The notes under the pieces were generated by a model. That model saw nothing but the letters and a program-made list of their open reading frames with translations, was not told the DNA's origin and searched no databases. Below, one piece after another: positions 1 through 11,112 of a DNA stretch of 64,000 nt. This DNA is from Chitinophagaceae bacterium. Lineage in GTDB: Bacteria > Bacteroidota > Bacteroidia > Chitinophagales > Chitinophagaceae. Every line of letters starts with the position of its first letter. Within the stretch, counting starts at the first letter, position 1. The DNA lies in assembly GCA_016715365.1 (NCBI GenBank), contig JADKAM010000003.1:434001-498000 (forward strand). The letters are read 5' to 3'. The translations under genes and the position numbers were made by a program.

Positions 1-2145
1 CAACAATAGTATCGGGCCCGGCATTAGCAAATGGCATTACCACTTCTATTGGTTTTACAAGAGTGGTACTGCAACCATTTTGTGTAGTTACTGTAAGGCG
101 TTTATATTATAATTGCCTGCAGTGGTATATTGATGTGCAGGGCTTACCAGGCCGGAGCTACCGCCATCGCCAAAATTCCATACATGGCTTATAATATTAC
201 CAAAAGTATGGAAGAAGAACTACTGAAAAGGGTTACTTTATCCAGACATGGATACTGAACATCAAATGCAGCCACAGGCTTAGTTTCAATAACAATCGGT
301 TTGGATACCGGTACAGCCGCACAACCATGTGCCGAAGTTACCTGTAATTGCACATTGTAGTTTCCATAATTCAGATAAGCATGAACAGGGTCTTTAAAAC
401 CGAAGAATCACCATCACCAAAAATACCATTTCCACTGGCTTACAGCACCTGTGGCATAATAGAGTTATCGGTAAATTGTATTGGCAGGTTAATACAGCCG
501 TTGATTGGTGTAAAAACAGTTGAGGGCCTGGTATCAATAGATATTTGTTTGATCATGCTATCTGCATTGCAGATACCGCTTGTAGATATTAAAAGTTTTA
601 CATTATAAACACCGGGATTAGTGAAAGTATGTACGGGATTTAAAGTGTTTGTAGTAGGAGAGCCATCATCAAAGTTCCAGGTACGTGCAGTGATATTACC
701 GACGGTTAAAATAGTATTGTCATTAAACTGTACAGGCTGGTTAACACAGGCAGCGTTGTGATAATAATCAACTGCAAACACATTATTGATGGTAACTGGC
801 TTGGTGATGGTAAAGCTGTCAGTTATTAAAAAACTGCAAGCAGCCGAACTGCTGCGTACTTTTAGTGTAACATTGTAAGTGCCCACCTGCCTATACGAAT
901 GGTTTACCACTTGCCCATTACCAAGTGTGCCATCTCCAAAATCCCAGTTCCAGGTAAGGGAACCTGCCAGGTCAGTTGTTCCATTAAACTGTACATGGCA
1001 ATCAATAAATGAATTGGTAAAATTAATATGGTTGCTTACATCGAAGAAACTGGCAATATAGGCAGGAAGTGTTGTTGCACTCTGTTTGCCGCCAAGATCA
1101 ACAGTGCCTATAGATAAATTACAACCAGCACCATAAACGTCCGGGTTATTAATTACACTGATAGCGGTTTGCAAATTGGAGGCGATATAAATTTTTCTAT
1201 CTGGTGCGACCTGTAAACCTGCAGGATAAAGGAAGTGGCGCTGTATTGAGCACAAATTTTGAGGCCATTATTGTTGCAGCGTTTCCGGAACTGATATCGT
1301 ATTGATCAATTTTACTGTACAGACCTTGTGAGACATACAAGAGTTTACTATTAGGTGAAAACTCAACACCATAAATCCAAAAAAAAGCCAGGTGTATAAC
1401 CCGTTAATGTAATTGGGTTTGAAAGTAGGCCTGTATTATTATCAAAATCAAAAAGTTCGGCTATTGCATTTGGAGGCCCGGTAAAAGCAACACAAATTTT
1501 CTTACCATCAGGGGAGGCTTTAAGTTGGCCTGCCCCTGAAAAGAAATTAATATCATAAGTATGAATTGTACCAACGTTAGAAATAACAGGGGTTAAATTT
1601 ATTCCATTGCAATCAACCTTATATGCTGTAAATCTATTGTTATTAAGCCCTTTTGTAATAACCCAGTAATCAATGCCATTGGCAGCTTTTACCGCTGTTA
1701 ATCTTTCGGTGGAGGGACTGTAAAGATGTATGTTTTTTTGAGCAGTTACATTGCCCAATCCTCCATCAAGCCGCATATCTACTACAGAAAAATTGTAGCC
1801 TTTAATACCAACATTTTCATAACTGTCGGCTGTAAAAATATAATACAGGTTTGTATCTCCTGGATTGGGAATAATGATGGAAGACTGAGTTGAAGAATTA
1901 TCGCCAAACATGCCTGTGCCGTTCGGCATGGCATTGTGGTTTCTATTATAAACGGTTACTCCATTAGTGTAAAAAAGTAGTCCACCTCTTTTATTGCAAA
2001 TGGTTGCACAACCTTCCTGAGTAAATAAGGCACCGTTTGAGTGACTGGGGCGGAGATACATTAAAATTAAGACCCGCATTAAAGCCAAAAATACCAGGTA
2101 TTGCTTTCCAGTGATTGTGCCTTTGATGAAGAATAAAAAAGACAT
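1..2145 (-). pseudogene. PKD-repeat surface protein with gliding-motility type N-terminal domain; frameshifted and cut by the left edge
   Basis: Predicted secreted adhesin or motility-associated surface protein. The N-terminal part (2145-1363) carries NGALFTQEGCATI, LLFYTNGVTVYNRNH and STQSSIIIPNPGDTNLYYIFT, typical of the WD40-like domain that precedes PKD repeats in Bacteroidota type IX-secreted proteins. At least three PKD repeats follow, with cores such as WNWDFGDGT and ARTWNFDDGSP. Reading frame changes near 2040, 1385, 1270, 435, 385 and 200. The first is clear because GFNAGLNFNVSPP, normal just after the signal peptide, lies in another frame. The C-terminus, where a type B sorting domain would be expected, lies outside the window. 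The gene follows the pilus-like operon on the same strand, 80 bases after it. Whether it is a true pseudogene or suffers sequence errors cannot be settled here. Family membership is sure; function is inferred. Confidence 0.75.
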
Positions 2146-2225
2146 AACAATAAAAACGTTGCTATTTTTGGAATGAAATCATAAGGTAAATTAGCTGATG
2201 TAATATACTAAATAGTTAATATAAT

Positions 2226-2726
2226 TTATTGCCTTTTTATCCAGTATTTTTTATCCTGGTATGTTATCTGTATTCTGTCCTTTTTTATTGAGTTGATCTT
2301 TATGTTGTTTACCAATTTATTAAGCCTGGCGAGTTCATCTTTGCCATTTATTGAGATGATGGCTGCTTTTTTATTTGTGATGGAATTGCTAATGATGCCT
2401 TTGTATTTTATAAAACTGATATCGGGTTTTACAAAGCTGCCGGTATTGCTTTGTGAAAATTTATTTGTTTCTTTTATAAATTCACTGCCAGCAGATTCAT
2501 TGGAAACAGGAGATTCGTCATCTGCACCAAAAGGATCGGCATAATCAATCAACAAAGCATAAGGTTGGTAGCTGCTGCTATCTTTATCAGTATAAACCGG
2601 TTTTTGATGAATAGCCTGTGGTGGGTTAGAATTACTGTCAATATTATTCAATATTCTGTATAGCACGGTTCCCCATATTAAAGCTACACCCAATAGTAAC
2701 AGATATTTAAGATGCTTTTGCTGCAT
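2226..2726 (-). CDS. PilP/GspC-like pilus or secretion assembly protein
   Basis: A 166-aa protein starting MQQKHLKYLLLLG, with one N-terminal membrane segment and a mostly periplasmic remainder. I chose the ATG at 2726 because it follows the upstream stop by five bases; an upstream in-frame start would lie inside the previous gene. The C-terminal half (SFIKYKGIISN..NKKAAIISINGKDELARL..IQITYQDKKYWI) has the beta-rich layout of PilP/GspC homology-region domains, which link inner-membrane assembly proteins to the secretin. It is the last small gene of the operon. The assignment rests on size, topology, operon position and this pattern rather than on a diagnostic motif. Confidence 0.5.
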   Translation of the reverse strand: MQQKHLKYLLLLGVALIWGTVLYRILNNIDSNSNPPQAIHQKPVYTDKDSSSYQPYALLIDYADPFGADDESPVSNESAGSEFIKETNKFSQSNTGSFVKPDISFIKYKGIISNSITNKKAAIISINGKDELARLNKLVNNIKINSIKKDRIQITYQDKKYWIKRQ

Positions 2727-2731
2727 TGGTT

Positions 2732-3106
2732 TTACTGGATGGTTATTTTTCTGGTAAAATAGATCGTTTGCGATCCGGCGTTTGTGGCTTTTACCCTCCA
2801 CTGATAAACTCCGGGTGTTAAAGTGTATGTAAATAAGTTATTGGTAAATGCAGAATCTGTTACAAATCTTACTACAGAATCAAATTTAGGAGATACGATT
2901 TGCAGTTGGTATTTTGCTGCACCATCTACCGGATCCCAGGCAAAAGTGTTGGTTGTTGAAGTTGTTACAAGGTTGTCTACGGGAGCAACAATATTGATCT
3001 GTTTATCTGTAAGATCTGGCTGAGTAAGTTCTTCGCAACTTCCGAATGCAGCAGCGACTATTGCCAGGCAAACCACTAAAATATTCAGTTTGGAAGTCTT
3101 TTTCAT
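2732..3106 (-). CDS. small lipoprotein with fibronectin type III-like fold
   Basis: A 124-aa protein with a signal peptide ending in a lipobox (AAAFGSC), so probably anchored to a membrane by a lipid. The mature part, APVDNLVTTSTTNTFAWDPVDGAAKYQLQI..GVYQWRVKATNAG, matches the pattern of a single fibronectin type III-like domain (W at the core, YQLQI and YQWRVKA strands) as in SusE-like proteins. It overlaps the upstream gene by four bases and is followed at once by the PilP-like gene, so it is co-translated within the pilus/secretion operon. A pilotin-like or surface-binding role is possible but not shown. Confidence 0.6.
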   Translation of the reverse strand: MKKTSKLNILVVCLAIVAAAFGSCEELTQPDLTDKQINIVAPVDNLVTTSTTNTFAWDPVDGAAKYQLQIVSPKFDSVVRFVTDSAFTNNLFTYTLTPGVYQWRVKATNAGSQTIYFTRKITIQ

Positions 3107-3636
3107 TTTAGAATTAAGTTTTGTAAATATAAAGTACAGGTTAAAATTATTTTATGGCTGTATGGGTCTTCTATACTTTTAAAATTAGCAGAACAAAGCC
3201 TTCCATAAAATTGCTGGTTTTCAAGTTCAAACAACAATTTTAGCAATAAGGTATAACTACCTTCTACACTGATTTGCCGGGTAGCTATATTAAAGTTACT
3301 GTTTTCTGTTATCTGCATGGGCAGGTATTCGGTTAATTTTAACTTGTTTAGTTTGCAAAATGAAGTTATAAAGGCAAGCGTTTCTTTGGGTGAGTTTACA
3401 GTATCTGCTGTATGATTTTTAATTAAGTCTGCCATCTTTTTTTCCTGCTGCTGCAGGCCCGGAAATAAGTTTATGAAATTGCCAGATTGTTCTGCATTAA
3501 TAGCATTTTGCTGATATGCTGTATATGCATACCATGTTTTTTTTAACGCATATTGATAGCAAATGAAAAGGAATATTACTGCAGTTAAGCCAAGCAGTTT
3601 TAGTTTTTGGTTATATGCTAATAAGTTCCATTTCAT
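3103..3636 (-). CDS. PilO/GspM-like inner-membrane assembly protein
   Basis: A 177-aa protein with one N-terminal membrane span (KLLGLTAVIFLFICYQYAL), a short helical stretch and a periplasmic alpha/beta domain. The plan and length match PilO and GspM, which sit next to PilN/GspL in pilus and type II secretion operons. Its ATG overlaps the stop of the upstream PilN/GspL-like gene by four bases, a strong sign of a coupled pair. No signature residues define the family, so the name is from topology and synteny. Confidence 0.55.
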   Translation of the reverse strand: MKWNLLAYNQKLKLLGLTAVIFLFICYQYALKKTWYAYTAYQQNAINAEQSGNFINLFPGLQQQEKKMADLIKNHTADTVNSPKETLAFITSFCKLNKLKLTEYLPMQITENSNFNIATRQISVEGSYTLLLKLLFELENQQFYGRLCSANFKSIEDPYSHKIILTCTLYLQNLILK

Positions 3637-4858
3637 TTGAGTATCACTTCGGCAGTAAAAATGCCGGTTTCTCCCTGCTTTTTGAACAGGTAGCTGTTTA
3701 TTTTAGATTGTTGAACATTTTTTATTTTACCCATTTCTTTAAGCCAGGCATCTAATAAAGAGGGGTCGTTGCATGACCCACTTATCAGGATGGTATCCTG
3801 TTGAAAATTCCATTGTTTTGTATTGTTTGACAATTTTGAAAAAGCCGGATAAATATTAAGGTTGGTTAGTGTAACAGAATCCGGAACTGTGGACGCAATT
3901 CTATCGGCATAAAAGCTGATCATTCTGCTGTCATCCATCCATCCGGTATTTGCCAAAAAATCTTTTTTACTGTTAAGGCTTTTACTCAGCGAATCAAATC
4001 TTGATTTCTGAAGTAAAGAAAACTGGTTCTTTGAAAGCAGTTCGTTGTTCTTTGAAAAATAATGTGTGTAAATAAAAAAATTAAGCAATAATAAGAAGAG
4101 AAAGAATCCCAGTAAACTTAAGGCATAAAATTTTAGTAAAGCAGCCTGGCTTATTTTTTTCTGATTCTCAATAATACTATTTAACTGAACGCTGCTATTA
4201 TTTTTAATGCCATGCGACAATAATTTTAATGCAGAAGCATACGGAATAATAAAATTACTTTTTACATATTCGGTGTCTACATTTATTTCAGGTTTTACAA
4301 CTATTTCTTTTTCTTCAGAACTGTTTAATTTATAATCCTGAATACTGTTATTATGAATGCTTAAATTGTATTGTGTAGTGGGTATATCTCCTGTGTGGTT
4401 AATTAGTTCTGCAATATAATTTATATCGTAAAAGGCAAGTGAAAGAGCTGCCGTATGAATTTTTATCTGTGACAGCTCATCAATAATTTTCTCGACTATA
4501 TTTTTCTGATCACAGCAATTTCGGGAGTATCAAATCCTTCAAAATACTGGAATAAAAAATCATTGGGATTAATGCCGGGGAAAATATCTGATGGTAAACC
4601 GGCAGAGATTGTACTTGTTCTTTTTTGAATGACCCCTTTGCCATTAATAACCATGGCTACAGGTGTATTCTCACTGATTTCGCCTTTAAGCGCACTAATG
4701 GTTTTAAGATTATAATATGTTTTTGTTATTACTGCTTTTCCTTTTTCAACTTCAAGAATGATACAGTTGATCAGGAAAGTGCTCTCGGACAAAAAAGTTA
4801 ATTCAATGCCGGCTACTTTTTTTAAGGCAAGTATCTTATTTTTTACCTGCTTAAGCAT
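3633..4858 (-). CDS. GspL/PilM-PilN-like inner-membrane assembly protein (one frameshift)
   Basis: Read through one frame change near 4496, this is a protein of about 409 aa. The N-terminal half (MLKQVKNKILALKKVAGIEL..) is cytoplasmic and PilM/GspL-like. A single membrane span (LLGFFLFLLLLNFFIYTHY) and a periplasmic PilN-like region follow. Adding one A to the run at the break turns VIRKI-stop into VIRKNIVEKIIDELSQIK and continues without stops to the downstream part. A TTG start at 4220 is therefore only internal. The neighbours are the secretin upstream and the PilO/GspM-like gene downstream. It would couple the cytoplasmic ATPase to the periplasmic machinery. Confidence 0.6.
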
Positions 4859-4859
4859 A

Positions 4860-6788
4860 TCAATAAATAATGGTTGGCCTGATGAATACTACGGATACTA
4901 CTTTGCTGGTAGATTTAGACCTGGTGCTGAAAAACCATTTTAAAATCGGTATTCTTGACAGAATTGGTATTCCCGAACCATCCTGGGGCTTCTCGGTTCT
5001 TTCTATACCACCTAAAACAATCATTTCATCATTATGCACTCTTATTATTGAGCTAAACATACTTTTAGATGTAGGTGGTGGTACATTTAAAGGGGTACTT
5101 CCTATAAAATCTGAAATATTTATATCAATATTTAATGTCACCTGGTCATCACTTGAAACCATGGGCCGGATATCGATTGCTAAATTTGCCTCTACCGGAA
5201 TAAACTGTTGTGTTACTACAGTTTGCGGGTTTAATGAACCCAGTACATTTTGAGTGGTTACTGCATAATAACGGGTACTACCAATACTTAAAGTGTTTTA
5301 TGGCCATTTAAAGTAGATAGTTTTGGTGTTTGCCTTAGGTCAACATTGGCATTATTTTCCAGTGCCTGCAACGTAACATAAAAATTAGGTGCAACCCTGC
5401 CTATATTGAAAATATTGTTAAGTCCAATCCTATCAATAAAAGAATTAATTGAGTTGGCACCCAGTGTAAAATTAAGGCCATTTAAAATGGTGCCACCCGT
5501 TTTGATAGAATCGGATACACCTGCACTAATTCCGGTTTTTACGCCTTTGGATTTCTTTATATCCAGCAGAATAACTTCAATCATTACCATTGGAACCAGC
5601 CTGTCAATATTTTTTACAAATGCTTCTATTTCGTTTATCTGTGGAGAAGAACCGGTTACCAGAAAACTGTTTAATTCCTTGAATTCTTTTATGTCTACTC
5701 CTTTCCTAATATTTTGCGGTATAAAAACAAGGACTGAATCAACCGAGCGGTATTTAAGTTGTATAACCTTGTTGGCCCTTAATCCTTCTTTATCACGTTC
5801 GCCAATCATATAAACATTCCCGTCAATTTTATAAGTATATTCAGTGCCTTGTAAAATATAACTGAGGGCATCATCAAAATTCATATTTGATGTATTTGCA
5901 GTTATATTTCCTTTTATATCGCTGTAAATAAAATAATTAATACCTGCCTGTGCGGTAATGTTTTTAATAATATCAATAATTGGCGTATTCAGCGTATTTA
6001 AGGAGATCAGCTTTTTCCCCATTCTCTCCATCCGAAACTTCGGAAGAACCAGAGACCTGCCCTGCACTGGTTCTGTTTATTTTTTTAATAGTTGTACTTG
6101 GGTTACCTTCTGTTGGTTGTTTTAAAACAAGCTCTTCATCGGGGCCAAGTGCTCCTAGTACAAATACATTATCATTTGTTTTAGAAAGCTTAAAATTATT
6201 GGCCAGTGAGAGTTTTTCCAATGCATTATAAACAGGAAGATTTTGAACATAGCCTGTAACCGGTTTATAAAATGCTTCGGGTAACACAACAACATTTTTA
6301 TTTGTGAGTTGTGTAATTTTTTGGCAACTTCTATGAGGGTATCATTTTTAAATCGAATGAAATGGTTTCGTTTGACTGGTTATAATCTACAATTAACTGT
6401 TTGGGTTTTTTGGCAGATCGGCAAGCGGATCCCTATAAGGAGAAAAAGGTCATTATAGTACCAATAAACTGAACATCGAGGTTATATTGCTTTATAAGGT
6501 ATAAAGAATGTTTGTTACTTTTTCATTTGCAAAATAGTTTGTTACTCTTTGATTAAGCGAAGGGTCAATATTGATATTAAGATTGTGTGTTGAAGCCAGG
6601 CCACGTAAAAACTCGTGTAAAGATCCGCTTGATATAGATAATTCAGCAGTTTGTCTTAAACCGGGTACTGAAGCGGAAAGGTCTTTAAGCCGTTGTTCAA
6701 TTACCTGAAAACGGTCATTTTGCCCAAATACAGAAATAGCACAAAAGAAGATACTAATTGTAAATAAAAAAACAGCTTTTATTTTCAT
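4860..6788 (-). CDS. Secretin (GspD/PilQ family), several frameshifts
   Basis: Outer-membrane ring protein through which pilus or secreted protein passes. It starts with a signal peptide (MKIKAVFLFTISIFFCAISVFG). An STN-like segment (NLNINIDPSLNQRVTNYFANEKVTNIL), N-domains and the secretin core (VMIEVILLDIKKSKGVKTG) follow. The C-terminus has the hallmarks MIVLGGIERTEKPQDGSGIPILSRIPILKWFF and ends VVFIRPTIIY. The frame changes near 6500, 6420, 6310, 6010 and 5290. Most breaks are at A or T runs, and one added base restores the family sequence; at 5290, for example, it gives NGHKTLLSIGSTRYYAV. Total length of about 640 aa suits the family. It lies between GspE and the GspL-like gene. Confidence 0.8.
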
Positions 6789-6824
6789 CAGGTAATTATA
6801 GGGGGCTTATATTTTTTATAGGGT

Positions 6825-8251
6825 TTAATTAACTAATATAGGATAAATTTCATCAATAGAAGTTTCTCCTTTTTCAAAAGATCAAATGCATTTTCTGCAA
6901 GTGTTTTAATTTTCCTTTCTTTTAAAAGAGCATCTACTTTATGATTGCCATTTTATTTCAAAAGCCAGTTCTTCATCTATATTAATTACTTCAAATATAG
7001 CATTTCTACCCTTATATCCCGTATTATAGCATTTTCCACACCCAGTTGCTACAAAATGAAAATCAATATTAACCGGTGGCCTGAATTTAGGAGGATATAA
7101 TTTGGCAAGAAAAGCCTCTTTTTTCTTGCAATCGGGACATAATATCCTCACAAGCCGTTGAGCAGCAGCAGTATTTAAAGTGTCAGCAATTAAAAGGATG
7201 GGATTCCCATATCAATCAGCCTGGAAACAATTCCCCATGCAGAATTTGTATGAATAGTTGAAAGCACAAGATGACCGGTAAGTGCAGCCCTAATAGCCAT
7301 ATCTGCTGTTTCTTTATCCCTGATCTCACCAACCATAATTATATCCGGATCCTGTCTTAAAAATGTTCTTAAAGCTGCTGCAAAACTTAATCCGATATTA
7401 TCTTTTAACTGTACCTGGTTTATACCTTCCAAAGTATATTCGATAGGGTCTTCAATTGTAAGAATATTCCTCGAATCTTTATTCAATGTTTTTAAGGTTG
7501 CATAAAGTGTAGTTGTTTTTCCGGAACCGGTAGGCCCGCAAATGAGAATAATTCCATTGGGGCGTTTAATACCTTCAAGATAGTTTTCTCTATCAAACTG
7601 TGTTAAACCAATTGCTGATAATTCGACTTTGACCGTATCATTGCTTAACAACCTTAAAACTATTTTCTCGCCATAGAGCGTAGGAATTATAGAAACACGG
7701 ATATCAATTTTTTGATTTTCTTTTTCAAATAAAATCCTTCCATCCTGTGGAAGCCTTTTTTCTGCGATATCAAGGTGGGCTATAATTTTAATCTTATTGA
7801 TTAGGGCAGGGTAAAGCTCTTTTTCCAGCAAGTATCTTTGTAATAAAATGCCATCTATTCTTACTCTGACCCTGCAGAATTCTTCATAAGCCTCAATATG
7901 GATATCGCTGCTTTTCATATCTCGGGCCTCCTTAATTAAATGCGGTAAAAAATCATCCGGGTTTCCGGTATAATAATTATTCTGTGTTCTGCTATCGGAT
8001 TGATTATTGTTGTAATGTTTTTCCAACAAATAATTGACATGTTCTGGATCTGATTTTTCAATTTTTATTGACGTACCCAGGATCATTTCCAGCTCCTCTT
8101 CTATAGCGGGGCCAACATTGTTGTCTGCAATACCAAGCATAAGGACTCCTTCAATCAGCTTGATAGGGAAGACACGGTAATGCCATGCCTGCTCCGGCGT
8201 TAGTGCAGTAATTAATGATTCATCTATACTGTAGTTAGTTGTTGCCGACAT
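6825..8251 (-). CDS. GspE/PilB-type assembly ATPase (frameshifts near the 3' end)
   Basis: Cytoplasmic hexameric ATPase that powers pseudopilus or pilus assembly. Visible motifs are Walker A GPTGSGKTTTLYATL, the Asp box ILTIEDPIEY, Walker B IIMVGEIRDKETADMAIRAALTGHLVLSTIHTN and the zinc tetracysteine (CPDCKKK ... CGKCYNTGYKGR). The first 353 codons are open. One missing T near 7192 (MGIPSF-stop becomes MGIPSFLIADTLNTAAAQRLVRILCPDC) and two short A-run losses near 6955 and 6880 break the rest, which ends ...EIYPILVN at 6825. The total of about 475 aa is close to the family length. Its start overlaps the end of the prepilin peptidase gene. Confidence 0.88.
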
Positions 8252-8779
8252 AAGATAATATCATGTTTAAAGTATATTGATCATTATTAATTCCCAAAAT
8301 TTTATCCTGTATAAATAATGTTGTTAAAAGAATAAAAAGAAACAGTGATTGCAGCCCTGCCAACGGAATCGTTTTAAATTTATCGGGGAAAATTAGTTTA
8401 ACAAATAAGCTGTATAGTAGGGAAAAAAATAAGCTAAACAGTACAAAGCATACAAAATTCAAAGGACTAAAAAGAAAGGAAACTGCAATTAAAAAATAAG
8501 GTATCCAATACCAAGATATTGGTTTCCTAAATTTATGAACCTCTTATTTTTTAAAGAAAAATAAAGCGTTAAAATGCCGTAATTGATGGCAATAATACAC
8601 AGGTTAAGGAATATATTGGCAGCTATATCGTACACGTGTAAATTGGTATTTAATTGAAAAAGGGCAGAAGTTATTAAAATAATTACCAGCCAAATCAAGG
8701 ATATTTTTCTGAATCTAAAGTCCTCAATAACAACCGGGATTAATATAATTATGAGAATGAAAAATAATAAATTCTGCAT
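8235..8779 (-). CDS. Prepilin peptidase-like membrane protein (A24 family), frameshifted
   Basis: Inner-membrane aspartyl protease expected to cut and methylate the type IV pilin-like leader of the adjacent pseudopilin. The first half (96 aa) is open and carries the first A24 Asp region, VIEDFRFRKISLIW, between hydrophobic helices. The second half (PLNFVCFVLFSLFFSLLY...) is in another frame. With one T added near 8490 the join reads LGIGYLIFLIAVSFLFSP. With one G and two T added it reads LGIGDTLFFLIAVSFLFSP, which contains the expected GxGD motif. The ATG overlaps the stop of the pseudopilin gene. At about 180 aa this is the short A24 form without the N-terminal methylase domain. Confidence 0.65.
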
Positions 8780-9191
8780 TAGTCTTTAATAACTTCCACA
8801 AGTTTTTTATCCTGGTCAATTTCCCAAACGTTAAAAATCCCGTCTGCATCAAAATCTACAACGGATGTTGCTTTGGCTTTGAATCCGGTTTCAGTAACCT
8901 CCATAATTTCAATCCGGTAATTTGCTTGCCCGTTTTCTGTGCTTAACTTCTGTTGCTCAAATGATAATTCTGATAAATCTTTAGAATATTTTGACTTCTC
9001 GAAAAAGAAAGATTTTCAAGAGTATAAATATGTTGCAATTGTACTTTTGCTTCAGTACTTTTTGCCTTTGTAATGAGGGGTAATAAACTTGGAAGTGCCA
9101 ATAAAACCAAAATACCGATAATGATTAATACTACAAGAACTTCGGTAAGTGTAAAGGCTTTTTTTTTAGTTAGAAGTTTTGGGTAGAACAT
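8779..9191 (-). CDS. Type II/IV pseudopilin (GspG-like), one frameshift
   Basis: First gene of the operon. The N-terminus KKKAFTLTEVLVVLIIIGILVLLALPSLLPLI is a textbook class III prepilin leader: cleavage before F, E at +5 and a hydrophobic helix. Near 9000 one T is missing; with it the protein continues SFFEKSKYSKDLSELSFEQQKL and ends VWEIDQDKKLVEVIKD, about 137 aa in all. The C-terminal DFDADGIFNVWEID resembles the calcium-binding loop of GspG pseudopilins. The stop codon overlaps the ATG of the prepilin peptidase gene. Confidence 0.82.
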
Positions 9192-9533
9192 GTGTTACTG
9201 ATTAATTATTGAAATTACGAAATTCATTTGGTTATAATTACACTTACATAAGAAAATATTTATATTTTATTTGCCCCTAAAAATTTCTTATAAAAGCAAT
9301 TTTTCCATAAACAAGATGTGCAGCAGGAGATTAATTTTCTTTCGTGGTTTTTCAATCCACCAGCAAAGTGTTTTAATTTTGTTTCAAAAGAGGAGCACAC
9401 TTTAGTAAGCCCAGATATAAATAAGGTTGCAATAAGGAAATAAAACTACGAGAAGTGAAGAATGGAATGTTAGTAAAAATATCATCAATGCCCTATAATT
9501 AATTTCTGCTTACTTTCTAAAGTTAAAATTACA
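9192..9533. other. Divergent intergenic region
   Basis: A 342-base AT-rich spacer between the minus-strand pilus operon and the plus-strand NUMOD gene. It should hold both promoters, but I see no clear TTTG/TAnnTTTG pair, coding region or hairpin in it. Confidence 0.5.
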
Positions 9534-10666
9534 ATGAAAAAATATTCCTATCAGAATTTAGAGATAAAAAATATGAAGGGCGAAAAGTGGAAATTCATCC
9601 CAGGGGCTGAACTCTATTTTAAGGTATCAAATTATGGACGGATTAAAAGATTGGAATATGAATTAAGTTATTCGGATGGCAGACTGTATATTAAACCTGA
9701 AAAATTATCAAACCAACCATAAGAAAAACCTGTAACACTTTTACAAATGATAATCTCTTTCATTTGCATACAAGGTTTACTCTCTTTAAACGGAAATATA
9801 ATTTCAGTTTAACTCGCTTGGTTTATCATTGCTTTATAAAATCTTTTGATCTAAATGATCAGTCAATTGTAATACTTGCCAAAGACAAAGACAACTTAAA
9901 TGTAAGATCATCTAATTTAAAAAGGGCATCACGCAGTGAAAAGCAAAAAAGGATTTTTGAAACATTTAGAAGGGAACTGTTGTCTATTCCCAATGAGTCA
10001 AGAAAAAGAGCAATAGCAAACTCACGACTTACTAATAATAAAACAGTTACACAATACACTAAGGCTGGTAATAAAATTAAAACCTATCCCAGTATTATGA
10101 CCGCATCAAAGGCCTTAGGGATAAGTAACAGCCATATCAGTAATACTGCACGCGGCACAGGATACTCTGCAGGTGGGTTTATCTGGCGGTATGGGGTTGC
10201 CCCCAAAATCGATATGACATCTGTGCAAAAAGCAATAGTGGAAAAAAAGAAAAGGAATAAAGAAGCTTTTGGAAAAAAAGTAACACAGTACCAAATGGAT
10301 GGCAAACGTGTTGCTGTTTATCCTACCATCAACGATGCTGCAAAAGCCACAGGAATTGGGCATTCATTAATATCAAATGTATTACACAAAAAAAATTCCA
10401 GTGCCGGTAATTTTTATTGGCAGGAGGGGGATGGTGATTCTAAAATAGATTTGTCATTGCATAAATACGGTGAAGTCCTACGTGCAAGAAATAGGCAAAA
10501 ACCTATTGAACAGTACTCAAGAGTAGGAGAGTATCTACAAACATTTAATAGTATTAAGGAGGCAGCTTTACACCTAGGTATACATACAACATCTGTTATT
10601 GGTGCCTTAAAGGGAAAACAACAAACAGCAGGTGGTTTTAAATGGAAATATGTACTAAATGGATAG
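9534..10666 (+). CDS. NUMOD4 / degenerate HNH / triple NUMOD1 homing-endonuclease-like protein, one frameshift
   Basis: A protein of about 377 aa after adding one A near 9717 (SNQP-stop becomes SNQTIRKTCNTFTNDN). Residues 15-45 are a NUMOD4 module (GEKWKFIPGAELYFKVSNYGRIKRL). The next 60 residues occupy the place of an HNH core (LTRLVYHCF...DNLNVRSSNLKRAS), but the usual H of the VxHxDg motif is replaced (VILAKDKDNLNVRSSNL). Three NUMOD1 DNA-binding repeats follow, each QY-x-K/M-G-x...YPSI-x-AAKALGI-S-x-SxIS...AGGFxWxY, at about residues 180, 250 and 325. Such proteins are usually free-standing or intron-borne homing endonucleases. Here it may be a DNA-binding derivative. Confidence 0.75.
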
Positions 10667-11112
10667 TGTCTAAAATTGCACGGTAAAAAGGTTTCTCAAA
10701 AAAATATTCCGACAAAGATATCTGCCAAACCAAAAGTATAATTGCAATTTCTTTAATAAAAACTTTGATGGAATCGCAATACTTCTTTCATCCTTGGGGG
10801 TTGCTTCGCAAGTTTGTATAGTCTTTATAACTACGTATTTCTATGCCCGGAGAATCTTGTGTCTGAAAAGAAATTGTACCTACACTCTCTTACCCATATT
10901 TCACTTTGGCTTGGTTACGCTTGTGCCAGGCTTTTGTATTTCATCAAGGGAATGCATTCCTTGCCACAACCACATTCCCAATCATTCCACTTGATTCATA
11001 GAAGCTATACATACACACTACGCCATGCCCCGCTTCGTATGACAGTGTAGTCACAGTCACTTTTCATCCACCTGTTTAAGACTTTTTTTCCGATAACATT
11101 AATTTTCATATC
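10667..11112. other. Intergenic stretch without a recognised gene
   Basis: Open frames here are short, overlap in several frames and show no family resemblance, start signals or amphipathic pattern. I see no tRNA, repeat or terminator. Confidence 0.5.

Noticed and set aside
10794..11050. Overlapping plus-strand open frames of 66-78 codons
   Set aside because: They overlap in two frames, have no start context and look like translated non-coding DNA rich in Cys, His and Ser.
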